Origin: an uncultured Eubacteriales bacterium | GTDB lineage: Bacteria; Bacillota; Clostridia; Oscillospirales; Oscillospiraceae | DNA: 22,493 nt | Assembly: GCA_905202605.1 (NCBI GenBank) | Contig: CAJKSU010000021.1 | Location: 1 to 22,493 of the forward strand | Direction of reading: 5' to 3' | Part shown: positions 1-7,115 of the stretch, piece by piece | Layout: each line of letters opens with the position of its first letter | How positions within the stretch are numbered: the stretch's first letter is position 1 | Translations under genes and position numbers: made by a program | Notes under the pieces: generated by a model | The model's database searches: none | Told to the model about the DNA's origin: nothing | Seen by the model: only the letters and a program-made list of their open reading frames with translations

Positions 1-118
1 AATTATTATTATAGCTTATTATACGAAATCCCGCTTGTATAAAAGATATAAAATATCGATACGTTATTGTGAGTTTGCATAAAATGCAATGCTCCGCCCA
101 GTCAGAGAACGCAAACGC

Positions 119-150
119 ACCGGCTTCCCGCAAAATCGGGGAAGCCGGTG
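119..150 (-). terminator. Hairpin after the cysK remnant
   Basis: An inverted repeat CACCGGCTTCCC ... GGGAAGCCGGTG with a short A/T-containing loop lies 14 bases past the stop codon of the cysK remnant. The bases after it on the minus strand are only moderately T-rich, so this is a likely but not classical intrinsic terminator. The stretch from 1 to 118 is AT-rich; apart from a small TTGCAT-AAA-ATGCAA dyad at 75-89, I see no gene in it. Confidence 0.6.
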
Positions 151-163
151 CGATCAAACTTAC

Positions 164-331
164 TTATTCTTCTGCAAACAGAGCGGTGGAGAGGTAGCGT
201 TCGCCGGTGTCCGGGAAGATCACAACGATCCGCTTGCCCTTGTTTTCGGGACGGGCGGCGACCTGAGTGGCTGCCCACAGGGCGGCGCCGGAGGAAATGC
301 CCACCAGAATGCCGTCAGTATAGTATTCATG
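164..331 (-). pseudogene. cysK: 3' remnant of cysteine synthase (O-acetylserine sulfhydrylase)
   Basis: The minus strand encodes the last roughly 50 residues of a CysK-type cysteine synthase. It starts abruptly near TDGILVGISSGAALW, continues through RIVVIFPDTGERYLST and stops at 164 after LFAEE. The family motif GILVGISSGAA and the terminal PDTGERYLST make the identity clear. A full CysK has about 305 residues, so the N-terminal three quarters, including the PLP lysine, are missing. The open frame runs upstream only to a stop at 332-334 and has no start codon. The ancestral promoter and a leader ORF are still present upstream (361-473), so an internal deletion joined the 5' leader region to the 3' end of the gene. 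The enzyme would have made cysteine from O-acetylserine and sulfide. An assembly error at about 320-335 is an alternative. Confidence 0.85.
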
Positions 332-360
332 TTATGCGGATGGAAACGCGGACAAAAAGG

Positions 361-408
361 TCAGCGGCAACATCGTGGCAGGGAGACGACAAAACGGTAA
401 TATTTCAT
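361..408 (-). CDS. Cysteine-codon leader peptide of the former cysK (15 aa)
   Basis: This short minus-strand ORF encodes MKYYRFVVSLPRCCR and then a TGA stop. It begins about 30 bases after the predicted transcription start of the promoter at 445-473, and GAGGG precedes the ATG by 7 bases. It ends with two adjacent Cys codons flanked by Arg codons. The same Arg-Cys-Cys-Arg core occurs in the leader ahead of the binding-protein gene at the right end of this window. That similarity and the position upstream of a cysteine biosynthesis gene suggest a regulatory leader sensing cysteinyl-tRNA. Any downstream attenuator seems to have been lost with the cysK deletion. It is too short for standard gene calling, and its translation is inferred. 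Confidence 0.6.
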   Translation of the reverse strand: MKYYRFVVSLPRCCR

Positions 409-444
409 TGGGCATCCCTCATTTCCTACTGGATTTGTAGGCTT

Positions 445-481
445 ATGATAACATGCAAAACATACCGCGTCAATAGGAAAA
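445..481 (-). promoter_or_regulatory. Promoter of cysK leader with TTTTCCTATTGAC block
   Basis: On the minus strand, TTGACG (468-473) and TATCAT (445-450) are separated by exactly 17 bases. The bases upstream of the -35 box extend it to TTTTCCTATTGACG. This extended block recurs at the three other sulfur promoters in the window and may be an operator. It lies back to back with the promoter of the methionine operon, so one bound protein could affect both. Confidence 0.75.
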
Positions 482-492
482 CGAGATAAGAA

Positions 493-520
493 TTGCAATT
501 TCAGAAATTCCTAGTATAAT
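493..520 (+). promoter_or_regulatory. Promoter of the methionine synthase operon
   Basis: TTGCAA (493-498), a 16-base spacer and a perfect TATAAT (515-520) lie just ahead of the first gene. The -10 box covers a possible ATG at 519, which argues against that start and for ATG 549. I see no SAM or cobalamin riboswitch between this promoter and the gene. Confidence 0.7.
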
Positions 521-548
521 GATATCAAAAACGGGAGGAGGCTGCGCC

Positions 549-1217
549 ATGGAACCAAGACTGACTGCTATAGAAGAAAACGAGGTTCTTTTGTATCTGG
601 GCTATAAGGGCGGCGAAATTCCCGCGGACATTACAGAGGAGATCCACCGGTGTATGGACGTGATGATGAAAGCAGCACGTCCCCGGGCAGTTTGGCGACA
701 GTTTGATATACGCCCGGACGGTACGCTGAAGGGAACGGATTTTGTCCCTCAAGGGAAGGACATCCGTGCGCTGCTTCAGGAATCCAGACAGGTAATCCTG
801 CTGGGGGCAACGCTGGGAACTGAGGTGGAGGCACTGCTTCGGCGGGCGCAGATCCGGAATATGACCGATGCGGTGATTCTGGACTGCTGCGGCAGCAGTG
901 CCATTGAAAACGTACTGGACAACCTGTGCGAGGACATCGGCGGGCAGGTCGGCGGGTATCTCACGGATCGGTTCAGCCCCGGTTATGGGGACTTTCCCTT
1001 TGCCCAGCAGCCGGAACTGTGCCGGGTATTGGATCTTTCCCGGCGGATCGGCGTTACCCTGTCCCCCGGCGGGCTGATGATCCCGCAGAAGTCCGTGACA
1101 GCGCTGGTCGGCGTGGCGGATCGGCCTCAAAGCAAGCGGTTTCGGGGCTGTGCCTATTGCAGCCAGTTTAAAAATTGCACCTATCGAAAGGGGAATCGTA
1201 CCTGTGGAAACCAATAG
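549..1217 (+). CDS. Stand-alone methionine synthase activation (reactivation) domain protein
   Basis: This 222-residue protein corresponds to the C-terminal AdoMet-binding activation domain of cobalamin-dependent methionine synthase, encoded as a separate protein. The diagnostic stretches are DRFSPGYGDFP (about 140-150), which matches the RxSPGYG motif that contacts AdoMet, and LSPGGLMIPQKSVTALVG (about 171-188). The C-terminus carries four cysteines (C201, C204, C210, C219), a Cys-rich tail whose role I cannot state. In this family the domain supports reductive methylation of oxidised cob(II)alamin. ATG 549 was chosen because GGGAGGAGG sits 8 bases upstream, while the ATG at 519 overlaps the promoter -10 box. 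The gene overlaps the next one, which encodes the catalytic modules that lack this domain, so the two together form a split MetH. Confidence 0.9.
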   Translation: MEPRLTAIEENEVLLYLGYKGGEIPADITEEIHRCMDVMMKAARPRAVWRQFDIRPDGTLKGTDFVPQGKDIRALLQESRQVILLGATLGTEVEALLRRAQIRNMTDAVILDCCGSSAIENVLDNLCEDIGGQVGGYLTDRFSPGYGDFPFAQQPELCRVLDLSRRIGVTLSPGGLMIPQKSVTALVGVADRPQSKRFRGCAYCSQFKNCTYRKGNRTCGNQ

Positions 1218-3555
1218 CTTTACGATTTTGGACGGCGGCATGGGAACCATGCTTCAGGCGGCCGGGCTGCCGGTAGGGCAGTTGCCGGAGGTTTGGAATA
1301 TCACTCACCCGGATAAGGTTTCGGAGATTCAGAGAAAATATGTGGAGGCGGGCTCCCATGTGATCTACGCCAATACCTTTGGCGCAAACCGGCACAAGGT
1401 GGCGTCTTCGGGTTATACCCCTGCAGAGCTGATTGCCGGGGGCATTCAGGCGGCGCGGATCGCCGCCGGGGATCGGGATGTAAGGGTGGCACTGGATGTC
1501 GGCCCCATCGGGCAGCTGCTGGAGCCGCTGGGAACACTGTCCTTTGACGAAGCCTATGACATCTATCAAGAGATGGTCATTGCCGGAGAACAGGCCGGGG
1601 CGGATCTGGTGATTTTTGAAACCATGAGCGACCTGTACGAGGTAAAGGCGGCGGTGCTGGCGGCAAAGGAGAATACGAAGCTGCCGATATGGGTGACCAT
1701 GACCTTTGAGGCCACGGCGCGCACCTTTGTGGGCGTTACGGTTCCGGCAATGGCGCTGACGCTGACCGGGCTGGGCGTAGACGCGCTGGGCTTTAACTGC
1801 TCCCTTGGCCCCAAGGAACTGATGCCCATGGTGGAGGAGCTGCGCCAGTGGACGGATCTTCCGCTGATCCTAAAGCCCAATGCGGGGCTTCCCGACCCGG
1901 CGACCGGGGAATACACCATTACGCCGGAGGCCTTCGCAGAGGAAATGAAGGGCGCTGCGGCGCTGGGCGTGACAATCCTGGGCGGCTGCTGCGGCACCAC
2001 GCCGGACTTTATCCGTGCGCTGAAATCGGCGGTAGAGCCGCTGATGCCCACTCCCCGCCCCAAGGCCAGCCGGCACGGCGTATGCTCGCCCACCTGCGTA
2101 GCGGAGCTGAACGGCGTCCGGGTCATTGGCGAACGCATCAACCCCACCGGAAAGAAGCGATTCCAGCAGGCCCTGCGGGAGCGGGATATGAGCTATATTC
2201 TGGAGCGGGGCATGGAGCAGCAGGACGCGGGCGCAGAAATTCTGGACGTCAACGTGGGGCTTCCGGGGATTCAAGAGGCCGATATGATGGTGCAGGTAGT
2301 GAAAAACCTTCAGTCTGTGGTGGAACTGCCCCTCCAGATTGATTCCTCTGATCCCGCCGCCATTGAAGCAGGGCTTCGATCCTATAACGGAAAGCCCATT
2401 GTAAACTCGGTCAACGGCAACCGGGAGGTACTCGAGCAGATCCTGCCCCTGTGTAAAAAATACGGCGCTGCGGTGGTGGGGCTTGCCATGGATCACGGCG
2501 GCATTCCCCAGACGGCTGCAGCGCGAATCGAGATTGCCCAGCGGATTCTGGACGCAGCGCTGGAATTTGGGATCCCCAAGGAGGATGTCTATATCGACTG
2601 CCTGACCCTGACCGTTTCGGCGCAGCAGGAGCAGGCGGTGGAAACGCTGGAGGCCGTGCGCTATGTGACCAAGGAAATGGGACTGCACACCGTATTGGGT
2701 GTCAGCAATATCTCCTTTGGCCTGCCCGCCAGAGAGCATATTACCGTGAGCTTTCTGACACAGGCCATGTACGCAGGGCTGGATCTTCCCATTGTCAACC
2801 CCAATCAAAAGGCAATCATGGACGCAGTGACCTCCTTCCGGGTACTCTCCGGTCAGGACAAGGACAGCGCGGCCTATATTGAGCGCTTTGCAGGAGAAGC
2901 CTCCAGCGTACCTGCGGCATCTCAGCCCACTGGACAGATGACCATTGAGACCGCCATCGCTCGGGGACTCAAGCAGGAAACTGCCGCCCTGACGGTCAAG
3001 GCGCTGGAAACCATGACGGAGTTGGATGTGGTCAATACCATGCTGATCCCGGCGCTGGATCTGGTGGGAGATCGGTATGAAAAGCAGGAGATTTTCCTGC
3101 CCCAGCTGATCAACGCGGCGAACGCGGCCTGCGAGGGCTTTGAGGTCATTAAAAAGCGCATTGCCGAAAAGGGCGCAGGCTCGGTGAGCAAGGGAAAGAT
3201 CGTAATCGCTACGGTACACGGCGATATCCACGACATCGGAAAGAACATTGTAAAGGTCGTTTTGGAGAACTACGGCTATACCGTCATTGATCTGGGCCGG
3301 GATGTACCGGTGGAAACGGTGGTGGAAGCGGTGATCCGGGAGGACGTAAAGCTGGTGGGGCTGTCGGCACTGATGACCACCACGGTGGTGAGCATGGCGG
3401 AAACCATCAAGGCGCTCCGGGAGAGCGGTCACGACTGCAAGATCTGGGTTGGCGGCGCGGTGCTGACGCCGGAGTACGCCAAGGAGATTGGAGCTGACTA
3501 CTATGCCAAGGACGCCAAGGAGAGCGTGGATATTGCCCGGAAGGTGCTGGGATAA
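1204..3555 (+). CDS. metH: Cobalamin-dependent methionine synthase lacking the activation domain
   Basis: This protein transfers a methyl group from 5-methyltetrahydrofolate through cobalamin to homocysteine to make methionine. Residues 1-290 form the homocysteine-binding barrel, with zinc-ligand cysteines at C199 (FNCS) and C262/C263 (GGCCGTTP). Residues about 305-555 are the pterin-binding barrel (GERINPTGKKRF). Residues about 580-660 are the cobalamin cap, and 665-783 the B12-binding Rossmann domain, with DIHDIG supplying the lower-ligand H676. The usual C-terminal activation domain is absent (783 residues against about 1230 in Escherichia coli) and is supplied by the upstream gene. I chose GTG 1204 because AAAGGGG lies about 9 bases upstream and it gives a short 14-base overlap suited to translational coupling. 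ATG 1150 is an alternative that would overlap the previous gene by 68 bases. Confidence 0.93.
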   Translation: METNSFTILDGGMGTMLQAAGLPVGQLPEVWNITHPDKVSEIQRKYVEAGSHVIYANTFGANRHKVASSGYTPAELIAGGIQAARIAAGDRDVRVALDVGPIGQLLEPLGTLSFDEAYDIYQEMVIAGEQAGADLVIFETMSDLYEVKAAVLAAKENTKLPIWVTMTFEATARTFVGVTVPAMALTLTGLGVDALGFNCSLGPKELMPMVEELRQWTDLPLILKPNAGLPDPATGEYTITPEAFAEEMKGAAALGVTILGGCCGTTPDFIRALKSAVEPLMPTPRPKASRHGVCSPTCVAELNGVRVIGERINPTGKKRFQQALRERDMSYILERGMEQQDAGAEILDVNVGLPGIQEADMMVQVVKNLQSVVELPLQIDSSDPAAIEAGLRSYNGKPIVNSVNGNREVLEQILPLCKKYGAAVVGLAMDHGGIPQTAAARIEIAQRILDAALEFGIPKEDVYIDCLTLTVSAQQEQAVETLEAVRYVTKEMGLHTVLGVSNISFGLPAREHITVSFLTQAMYAGLDLPIVNPNQKAIMDAVTSFRVLSGQDKDSAAYIERFAGEASSVPAASQPTGQMTIETAIARGLKQETAALTVKALETMTELDVVNTMLIPALDLVGDRYEKQEIFLPQLINAANAACEGFEVIKKRIAEKGAGSVSKGKIVIATVHGDIHDIGKNIVKVVLENYGYTVIDLGRDVPVETVVEAVIREDVKLVGLSALMTTTVVSMAETIKALRESGHDCKIWVGGAVLTPEYAKEIGADYYAKDAKESVDIARKVLG

Positions 3556-3572
3556 CAAAGGGGATAAGGTCA

Positions 3573-5330
3573 ATGGATGTTAGAACGTTTTTAAAGGAGC
3601 ATACGCTGATTTTTGACGGGGGCATGGGAAGCTATCTTATGACAAAGTACCAGCGCCCGGCAGACGGCTGCGAAACCACCAATCTGGAAGCGCCGGAGCA
3701 GGTGACGGAGGTGCATCGCGCCTATCTGGCGTCCGGGTGCAATGCCATTAAGACCAACACCTTCGGTGCAAACCGGCTGGCGCTGGGAGAAGATCGGTGC
3801 CGGAAGGTCATTGAAGCGGGCTGGAAGCTTGCGGTGGATGCAGCAGGGGACGCATTTGTATTTGCGGATCTTGGCCCGGTACCCATGACCGACGCCAAGC
3901 GGGCGCTGGAGGAATACCGGTTCTCGGTGGACGTATTTTTAGCACTGGGGGCAAAGAGCTTCCTGTTTGAGACGCTCAGCAGCTTTTCCTGCATTGGAGA
4001 GATCGCAAAATATATCCGGGAGCGGGAGCCGGAGTCGTTTATCATCACCTCCTTTGCCTCTCAGCCCGACGGCTTTACCAGAGCCGGACAGCTGGCCTCG
4101 CACCTGATCCATCAGGCAGAGGAGAATCCGGCGGTAGATGCAGTGGGACTGAACTGCGTGTCCGGGGCAAGGCATATGATCTCGCTGGTGGAGCAGCTGG
4201 GGACGGTGGAAAAGCCCCTTTCGGTGATGCCCAATGCAGGCTATCCCACAGTGCTGGGCGGCCGGACGATTTATGAGGGTGACCCGCAGTATTTTGCCGG
4301 ACAGATGGGGCGGCTCTATGCCATGGGCGTGCGGATTCTGGGCGGCTGCTGCGGTACCACGCCGAAGCATCTGGCGGCAGTAGTGGAAACTTTGGGGCAG
4401 GGTGCACCCAAGACCATCAAGGTCACTGCGCCGGAGCAGAAAAAACCCCAGCCGAAGCGGAATCGCTTCTGGGAGACGCTGGAGCAGACCGGGAAAAAGC
4501 CCATCGCGGTGGAGCTTGACCCGCCGGAATCCGGCGATGTGACAAAGTTCATGGCGGGGGCAAAGGAGCTTAAGGCGCACGGCGCGGATATCATCACCAT
4601 TGCCGACTGCCCCATTGCCAGAGCCAGAATGGATTCCAGCATCCTTGCCTGCAAGCTGCACCGGGAGCTTGGGGTGGAGGCGCTGCCCCATATGACCTGC
4701 CGGGATCGGAACCTCAACGCCACCAAGGCGCTGCTGCTGGGACTGAGCGCCGAGGGTGTACATAATGTTCTGACCGTCACCGGCGATCCCATCCCCAGTG
4801 CGGATCGGGATGAGGTAAAAAGCGTATTTAATTTTAACTCCAGAATGCTGGCACGGTATATCAACGGTCTGGGAGAAACCGTGCTGACCACCCCTTTCCG
4901 GGTGTTCGGCGCACTGAATCTCAACGCCCGAAACTTCTCGGTGCAGCTTCGGCTGGCTCAGAAGAAAGAGGAAAACGGCATGGTAGGCTTTCTGACTCAG
5001 CCCGTTTTAACCCGTCAGGCGCTGGAGAATCTGAAGCTTGCCCACGAAACTCTCCATGGTAAGATTCTGGGCGGAATTATCCCCATTGTCAGCCAGCGAA
5101 ACGCGCTGTTTATGAACAGCGAGGTAGCAGGCATCACCGTAGATCCTGAGATCATTGACCGGTATGCTGGGCTGGATCGGGCGCAGGGTGAGGAGCTGGC
5201 GGTTCGGATCTCCACTGCCATTGCAAAGGAGATCGCACCCTATGTGGACGGTTTCTACCTGATGACGCCCTTCGGACGCACGGGACTGATGGCTCGCATC
5301 ATGGATGAGCTCCGCCAAAATAATCTCTGA
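3573..5330 (+). CDS. Bifunctional homocysteine S-methyltransferase / 5,10-methylenetetrahydrofolate reductase
   Basis: This is a two-domain, 585-residue fusion. Residues 1-285 form a homocysteine S-methyltransferase barrel with the zinc-binding set C195 (LNCVSG) and C259/C260 (GGCCGTTPKHL). Residues about 300-585 are a MetF-type flavin-dependent reductase, recognisable from AVELDPPES, LPHMTCRDRN and NVLTVTGDP. The reductase makes 5-methyltetrahydrofolate, the methyl donor for the preceding methionine synthase; the N-terminal domain may use another methyl donor or support the same reaction. Proteins with this arrangement are known in Firmicutes as YitJ-like. It follows metH by 17 bases, with GGGGATAAGG upstream of the ATG, and is the last gene of the operon before a strong hairpin. 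Confidence 0.93.
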   Translation: MDVRTFLKEHTLIFDGGMGSYLMTKYQRPADGCETTNLEAPEQVTEVHRAYLASGCNAIKTNTFGANRLALGEDRCRKVIEAGWKLAVDAAGDAFVFADLGPVPMTDAKRALEEYRFSVDVFLALGAKSFLFETLSSFSCIGEIAKYIREREPESFIITSFASQPDGFTRAGQLASHLIHQAEENPAVDAVGLNCVSGARHMISLVEQLGTVEKPLSVMPNAGYPTVLGGRTIYEGDPQYFAGQMGRLYAMGVRILGGCCGTTPKHLAAVVETLGQGAPKTIKVTAPEQKKPQPKRNRFWETLEQTGKKPIAVELDPPESGDVTKFMAGAKELKAHGADIITIADCPIARARMDSSILACKLHRELGVEALPHMTCRDRNLNATKALLLGLSAEGVHNVLTVTGDPIPSADRDEVKSVFNFNSRMLARYINGLGETVLTTPFRVFGALNLNARNFSVQLRLAQKKEENGMVGFLTQPVLTRQALENLKLAHETLHGKILGGIIPIVSQRNALFMNSEVAGITVDPEIIDRYAGLDRAQGEELAVRISTAIAKEIAPYVDGFYLMTPFGRTGLMARIMDELRQNNL

Positions 5331-5358
5331 TTTGATAATCCCCCCCCTGAACTAACAC

Positions 5359-5394
5359 GTCCCCCCAACACTGGGCAACCAGTATTGGGGGGAC
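5359..5394. terminator. Bidirectional terminator between convergent genes
   Basis: A 16-bp stem begins GTCCCCCCAA and ends TTGGGGGGAC, with a GCAA loop and a single C-A mismatch. It lies between the end of the methionine operon and the end of the convergent RNA methyltransferase gene. It is a very strong hairpin without a long T tract on either strand. Confidence 0.75.
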
Positions 5395-5428
5395 ATATTC
5401 AATGCTGTCCGTTGGCTGGTGTTCTGTT

Positions 5429-6262
5429 TTACTGAATTTCTGCCTGAAGCTCCCAGAAGGCAACAGCGCTGGCAGCGGCGACATTGAGCGAATCAACGCC
5501 GTGCGCCATGGGGATCATAATCGTGTGATCACAGCCGGAGACAGTTGCCGGAGAGAGTCCATCTCCTTCTGTTCCCAGAAAAATCGCCAGCTGGTGTTCC
5601 GATTTTACCCCAGCATCGGTGATGGAAACTGCACGGCTGTCCAGCGCCATGGCGGCGGTGGAAAAGCCGAGGCCGCGGAGGACATCAAATGCATCCTGCG
5701 GCCAGCTGTGGACATCGGTTCCAAGATAGGCCCACGGAACCTGAAAGACCGTCCCCATGCTCACCCGCACCGCACGCCGGTGAAGCGGATCACAGCAGTG
5801 AGGACTGAGCAGCACTGCGTCCATGCCCAGGGCGGCGGCAGAGCGGAAAATAGCGCCCACGTTGGTGGGGTCTACGATCCCCTCCAGTACGGCAACCCGG
5901 CGGGCGTTCCGGCAGATATCGGCAGCATTCATAGGCGCGGGACGGCGCATGGCACACAGAACGCCGCGAGTCAAGGCAAAGCCGGTCAACTCCGCCAGCA
6001 GCTCCCGCTCCCCGGTAAAGACCGGAATATCGCCGCAGCGGGGCAAAAGGCTGTCCCGAACGACCGGAAGCTTTCCGCGCTCCAAGAGCATGGAAACGGG
6101 AACATACCCGGCGTCCAGCGCATGGGAAATGACCTTGATGCTTTCCGCGATGAACAGTGCTTTTCCCGGATCACGCCGGGAGCGGAGCTGCGCCTCGGTC
6201 AGGCGCACATAGGGAGAAAGTTCCTCCCGGCTCAGGTCGCTTAGCTCAATGATTTGTGCCAT
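5429..6262 (-). CDS. SpoU/TrmH-family RNA 2'-O-methyltransferase
   Basis: This 277-residue protein has the three SpoU-class motifs: DPTNVGAIFRSAAALG (131-146, with N134 and R140), FLGTEGDGLSP (228-238) and IPMAHGVDSLNVAAASAV (250-267). These form the deep trefoil knot that binds AdoMet. The N-terminal part (about 20-105) resembles the RNA-substrate domain of the rRNA 2'-O-methyltransferase subgroup. The exact RNA target cannot be told from sequence. ATG 6262 was chosen because AAAGGAG lies 6 bases upstream; the open frame continues further, but into the preceding gene. It overlaps the HAD gene by 17 bases, so the two are probably translated together. Confidence 0.88.
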   Translation of the reverse strand: MAQIIELSDLSREELSPYVRLTEAQLRSRRDPGKALFIAESIKVISHALDAGYVPVSMLLERGKLPVVRDSLLPRCGDIPVFTGERELLAELTGFALTRGVLCAMRRPAPMNAADICRNARRVAVLEGIVDPTNVGAIFRSAAALGMDAVLLSPHCCDPLHRRAVRVSMGTVFQVPWAYLGTDVHSWPQDAFDVLRGLGFSTAAMALDSRAVSITDAGVKSEHQLAIFLGTEGDGLSPATVSGCDHTIMIPMAHGVDSLNVAAASAVAFWELQAEIQ

Positions 6263-7115
6263 GGGATTCTCCTTTATGGATGGGATGGATATGCAGCAGC
6301 GTGTCAAAGGCCTGCGCCACGCCGTCCTCCAGATAATGTCCGGTAACGGCATCTGCGGCGGCAAGGCAGACAGGACTGCCGTTTGCCACGGCAACGCCCA
6401 GTCCTGCCCAACGGAGCATATCCGCATCGTTGTCGGCGTTTCCAAAGGCACAGACGGCAGACTGGGGAATGCCAAGGTGAGCTGCCAGAAAGGCAAGTCC
6501 CCGATGCTTTCCGCAGACCTCGTTGGAGATTTCAATGAGATGAGGAACGGAGCTGGTGATATAGACCCCGGGCAGGGCGCGGAGCCGCCCCAGCATTTCC
6601 GCCTTTACCTGCAAATTCCCCACGATCAGATCCAGACTGTCCAGCCGAGTATGATGAGCAAGCAGAAATTTCCGAATGTCGGCAACCGGACGGCGGGTGG
6701 CCTGAACGTATGCCGCCGTGGTCGTGCCGCAGAGATAGACCGCAGGATCACGGATATAATCCGTCTGGGCATAAGCGCAGCCGTCTACAAAGCCCTCATA
6801 GGTCAAAAATGCTCCCTTGCTCAGCCGGAGTACCTGCTCCGCAGTTTCAGGCGGGAGAAAATGCTGCGCCAGAACGGCATGGGCGGCAAGGTCATAGACC
6901 ATTGCGCCGTTGCCGCAGATGGCATAGCGGATGCCGGGGAAATGGGTCATCTCCTCCGGCAGGGTGTCGAGGGAACGTCCGGAGGCAATAATGATTTCGA
7001 TTCCGGCGGAAACGGCTGCCTCCAACGCAGCGCGGTTGCCAGGGGACAGACAGGACTGCTGGTTCAGGGTGGTTTCATCCAGATCGAGAGCAATGAGCTT
7101 TGGCGTCACGGCCAT
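6246..7115 (-). CDS. Cof-type HAD-superfamily (IIB) hydrolase
   Basis: This 289-residue protein is a haloacid dehalogenase-type phosphatase of the Cof/YidA group. Motif I is ALDLDETTLN, with the nucleophile D11 and acid D13. Motif II is IIIASGR, the motif III lysine lies in NEVCGKHRGLAFL, and motif IV is FGNADNDADML. A large C2 cap lies between motifs II and III. Family members dephosphorylate sugar phosphates, flavin or other small metabolites; the substrate here is unknown. The ATG overlaps the stop codon of the preceding CoA-transferase as TGATG, a coupled start, although two GTG codons just upstream are possible. It shares an operon with a CoA-transferase and an RNA methyltransferase with no obvious metabolic link. 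Confidence 0.88.
   Translation of the reverse strand: MAVTPKLIALDLDETTLNQQSCLSPGNRAALEAAVSAGIEIIIASGRSLDTLPEEMTHFPGIRYAICGNGAMVYDLAAHAVLAQHFLPPETAEQVLRLSKGAFLTYEGFVDGCAYAQTDYIRDPAVYLCGTTTAAYVQATRRPVADIRKFLLAHHTRLDSLDLIVGNLQVKAEMLGRLRALPGVYITSSVPHLIEISNEVCGKHRGLAFLAAHLGIPQSAVCAFGNADNDADMLRWAGLGVAVANGSPVCLAAADAVTGHYLEDGVAQAFDTLLHIHPIHKGESHGTNH

Noticed and set aside
89..489. Plus-strand open frames across the cysK remnant
   Set aside because: They run antisense to the clear CysK C-terminus and its leader and have no recognisable features.
519..549. ATG at 519 as start of the activation-domain protein
   Set aside because: It overlaps the promoter -10 box TATAAT, so it would lie upstream of the transcript.
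1870..3573. 567-codon minus-strand open frame opposite metH
   Set aside because: Its translation has no domain features and is His/Gln/Leu-rich, typical of an antisense shadow of a GC-rich gene.
5359..5394. Strong GC hairpin considered as a small RNA or repeat element
   Set aside because: Its position between two convergent gene ends is fully explained by transcription termination.
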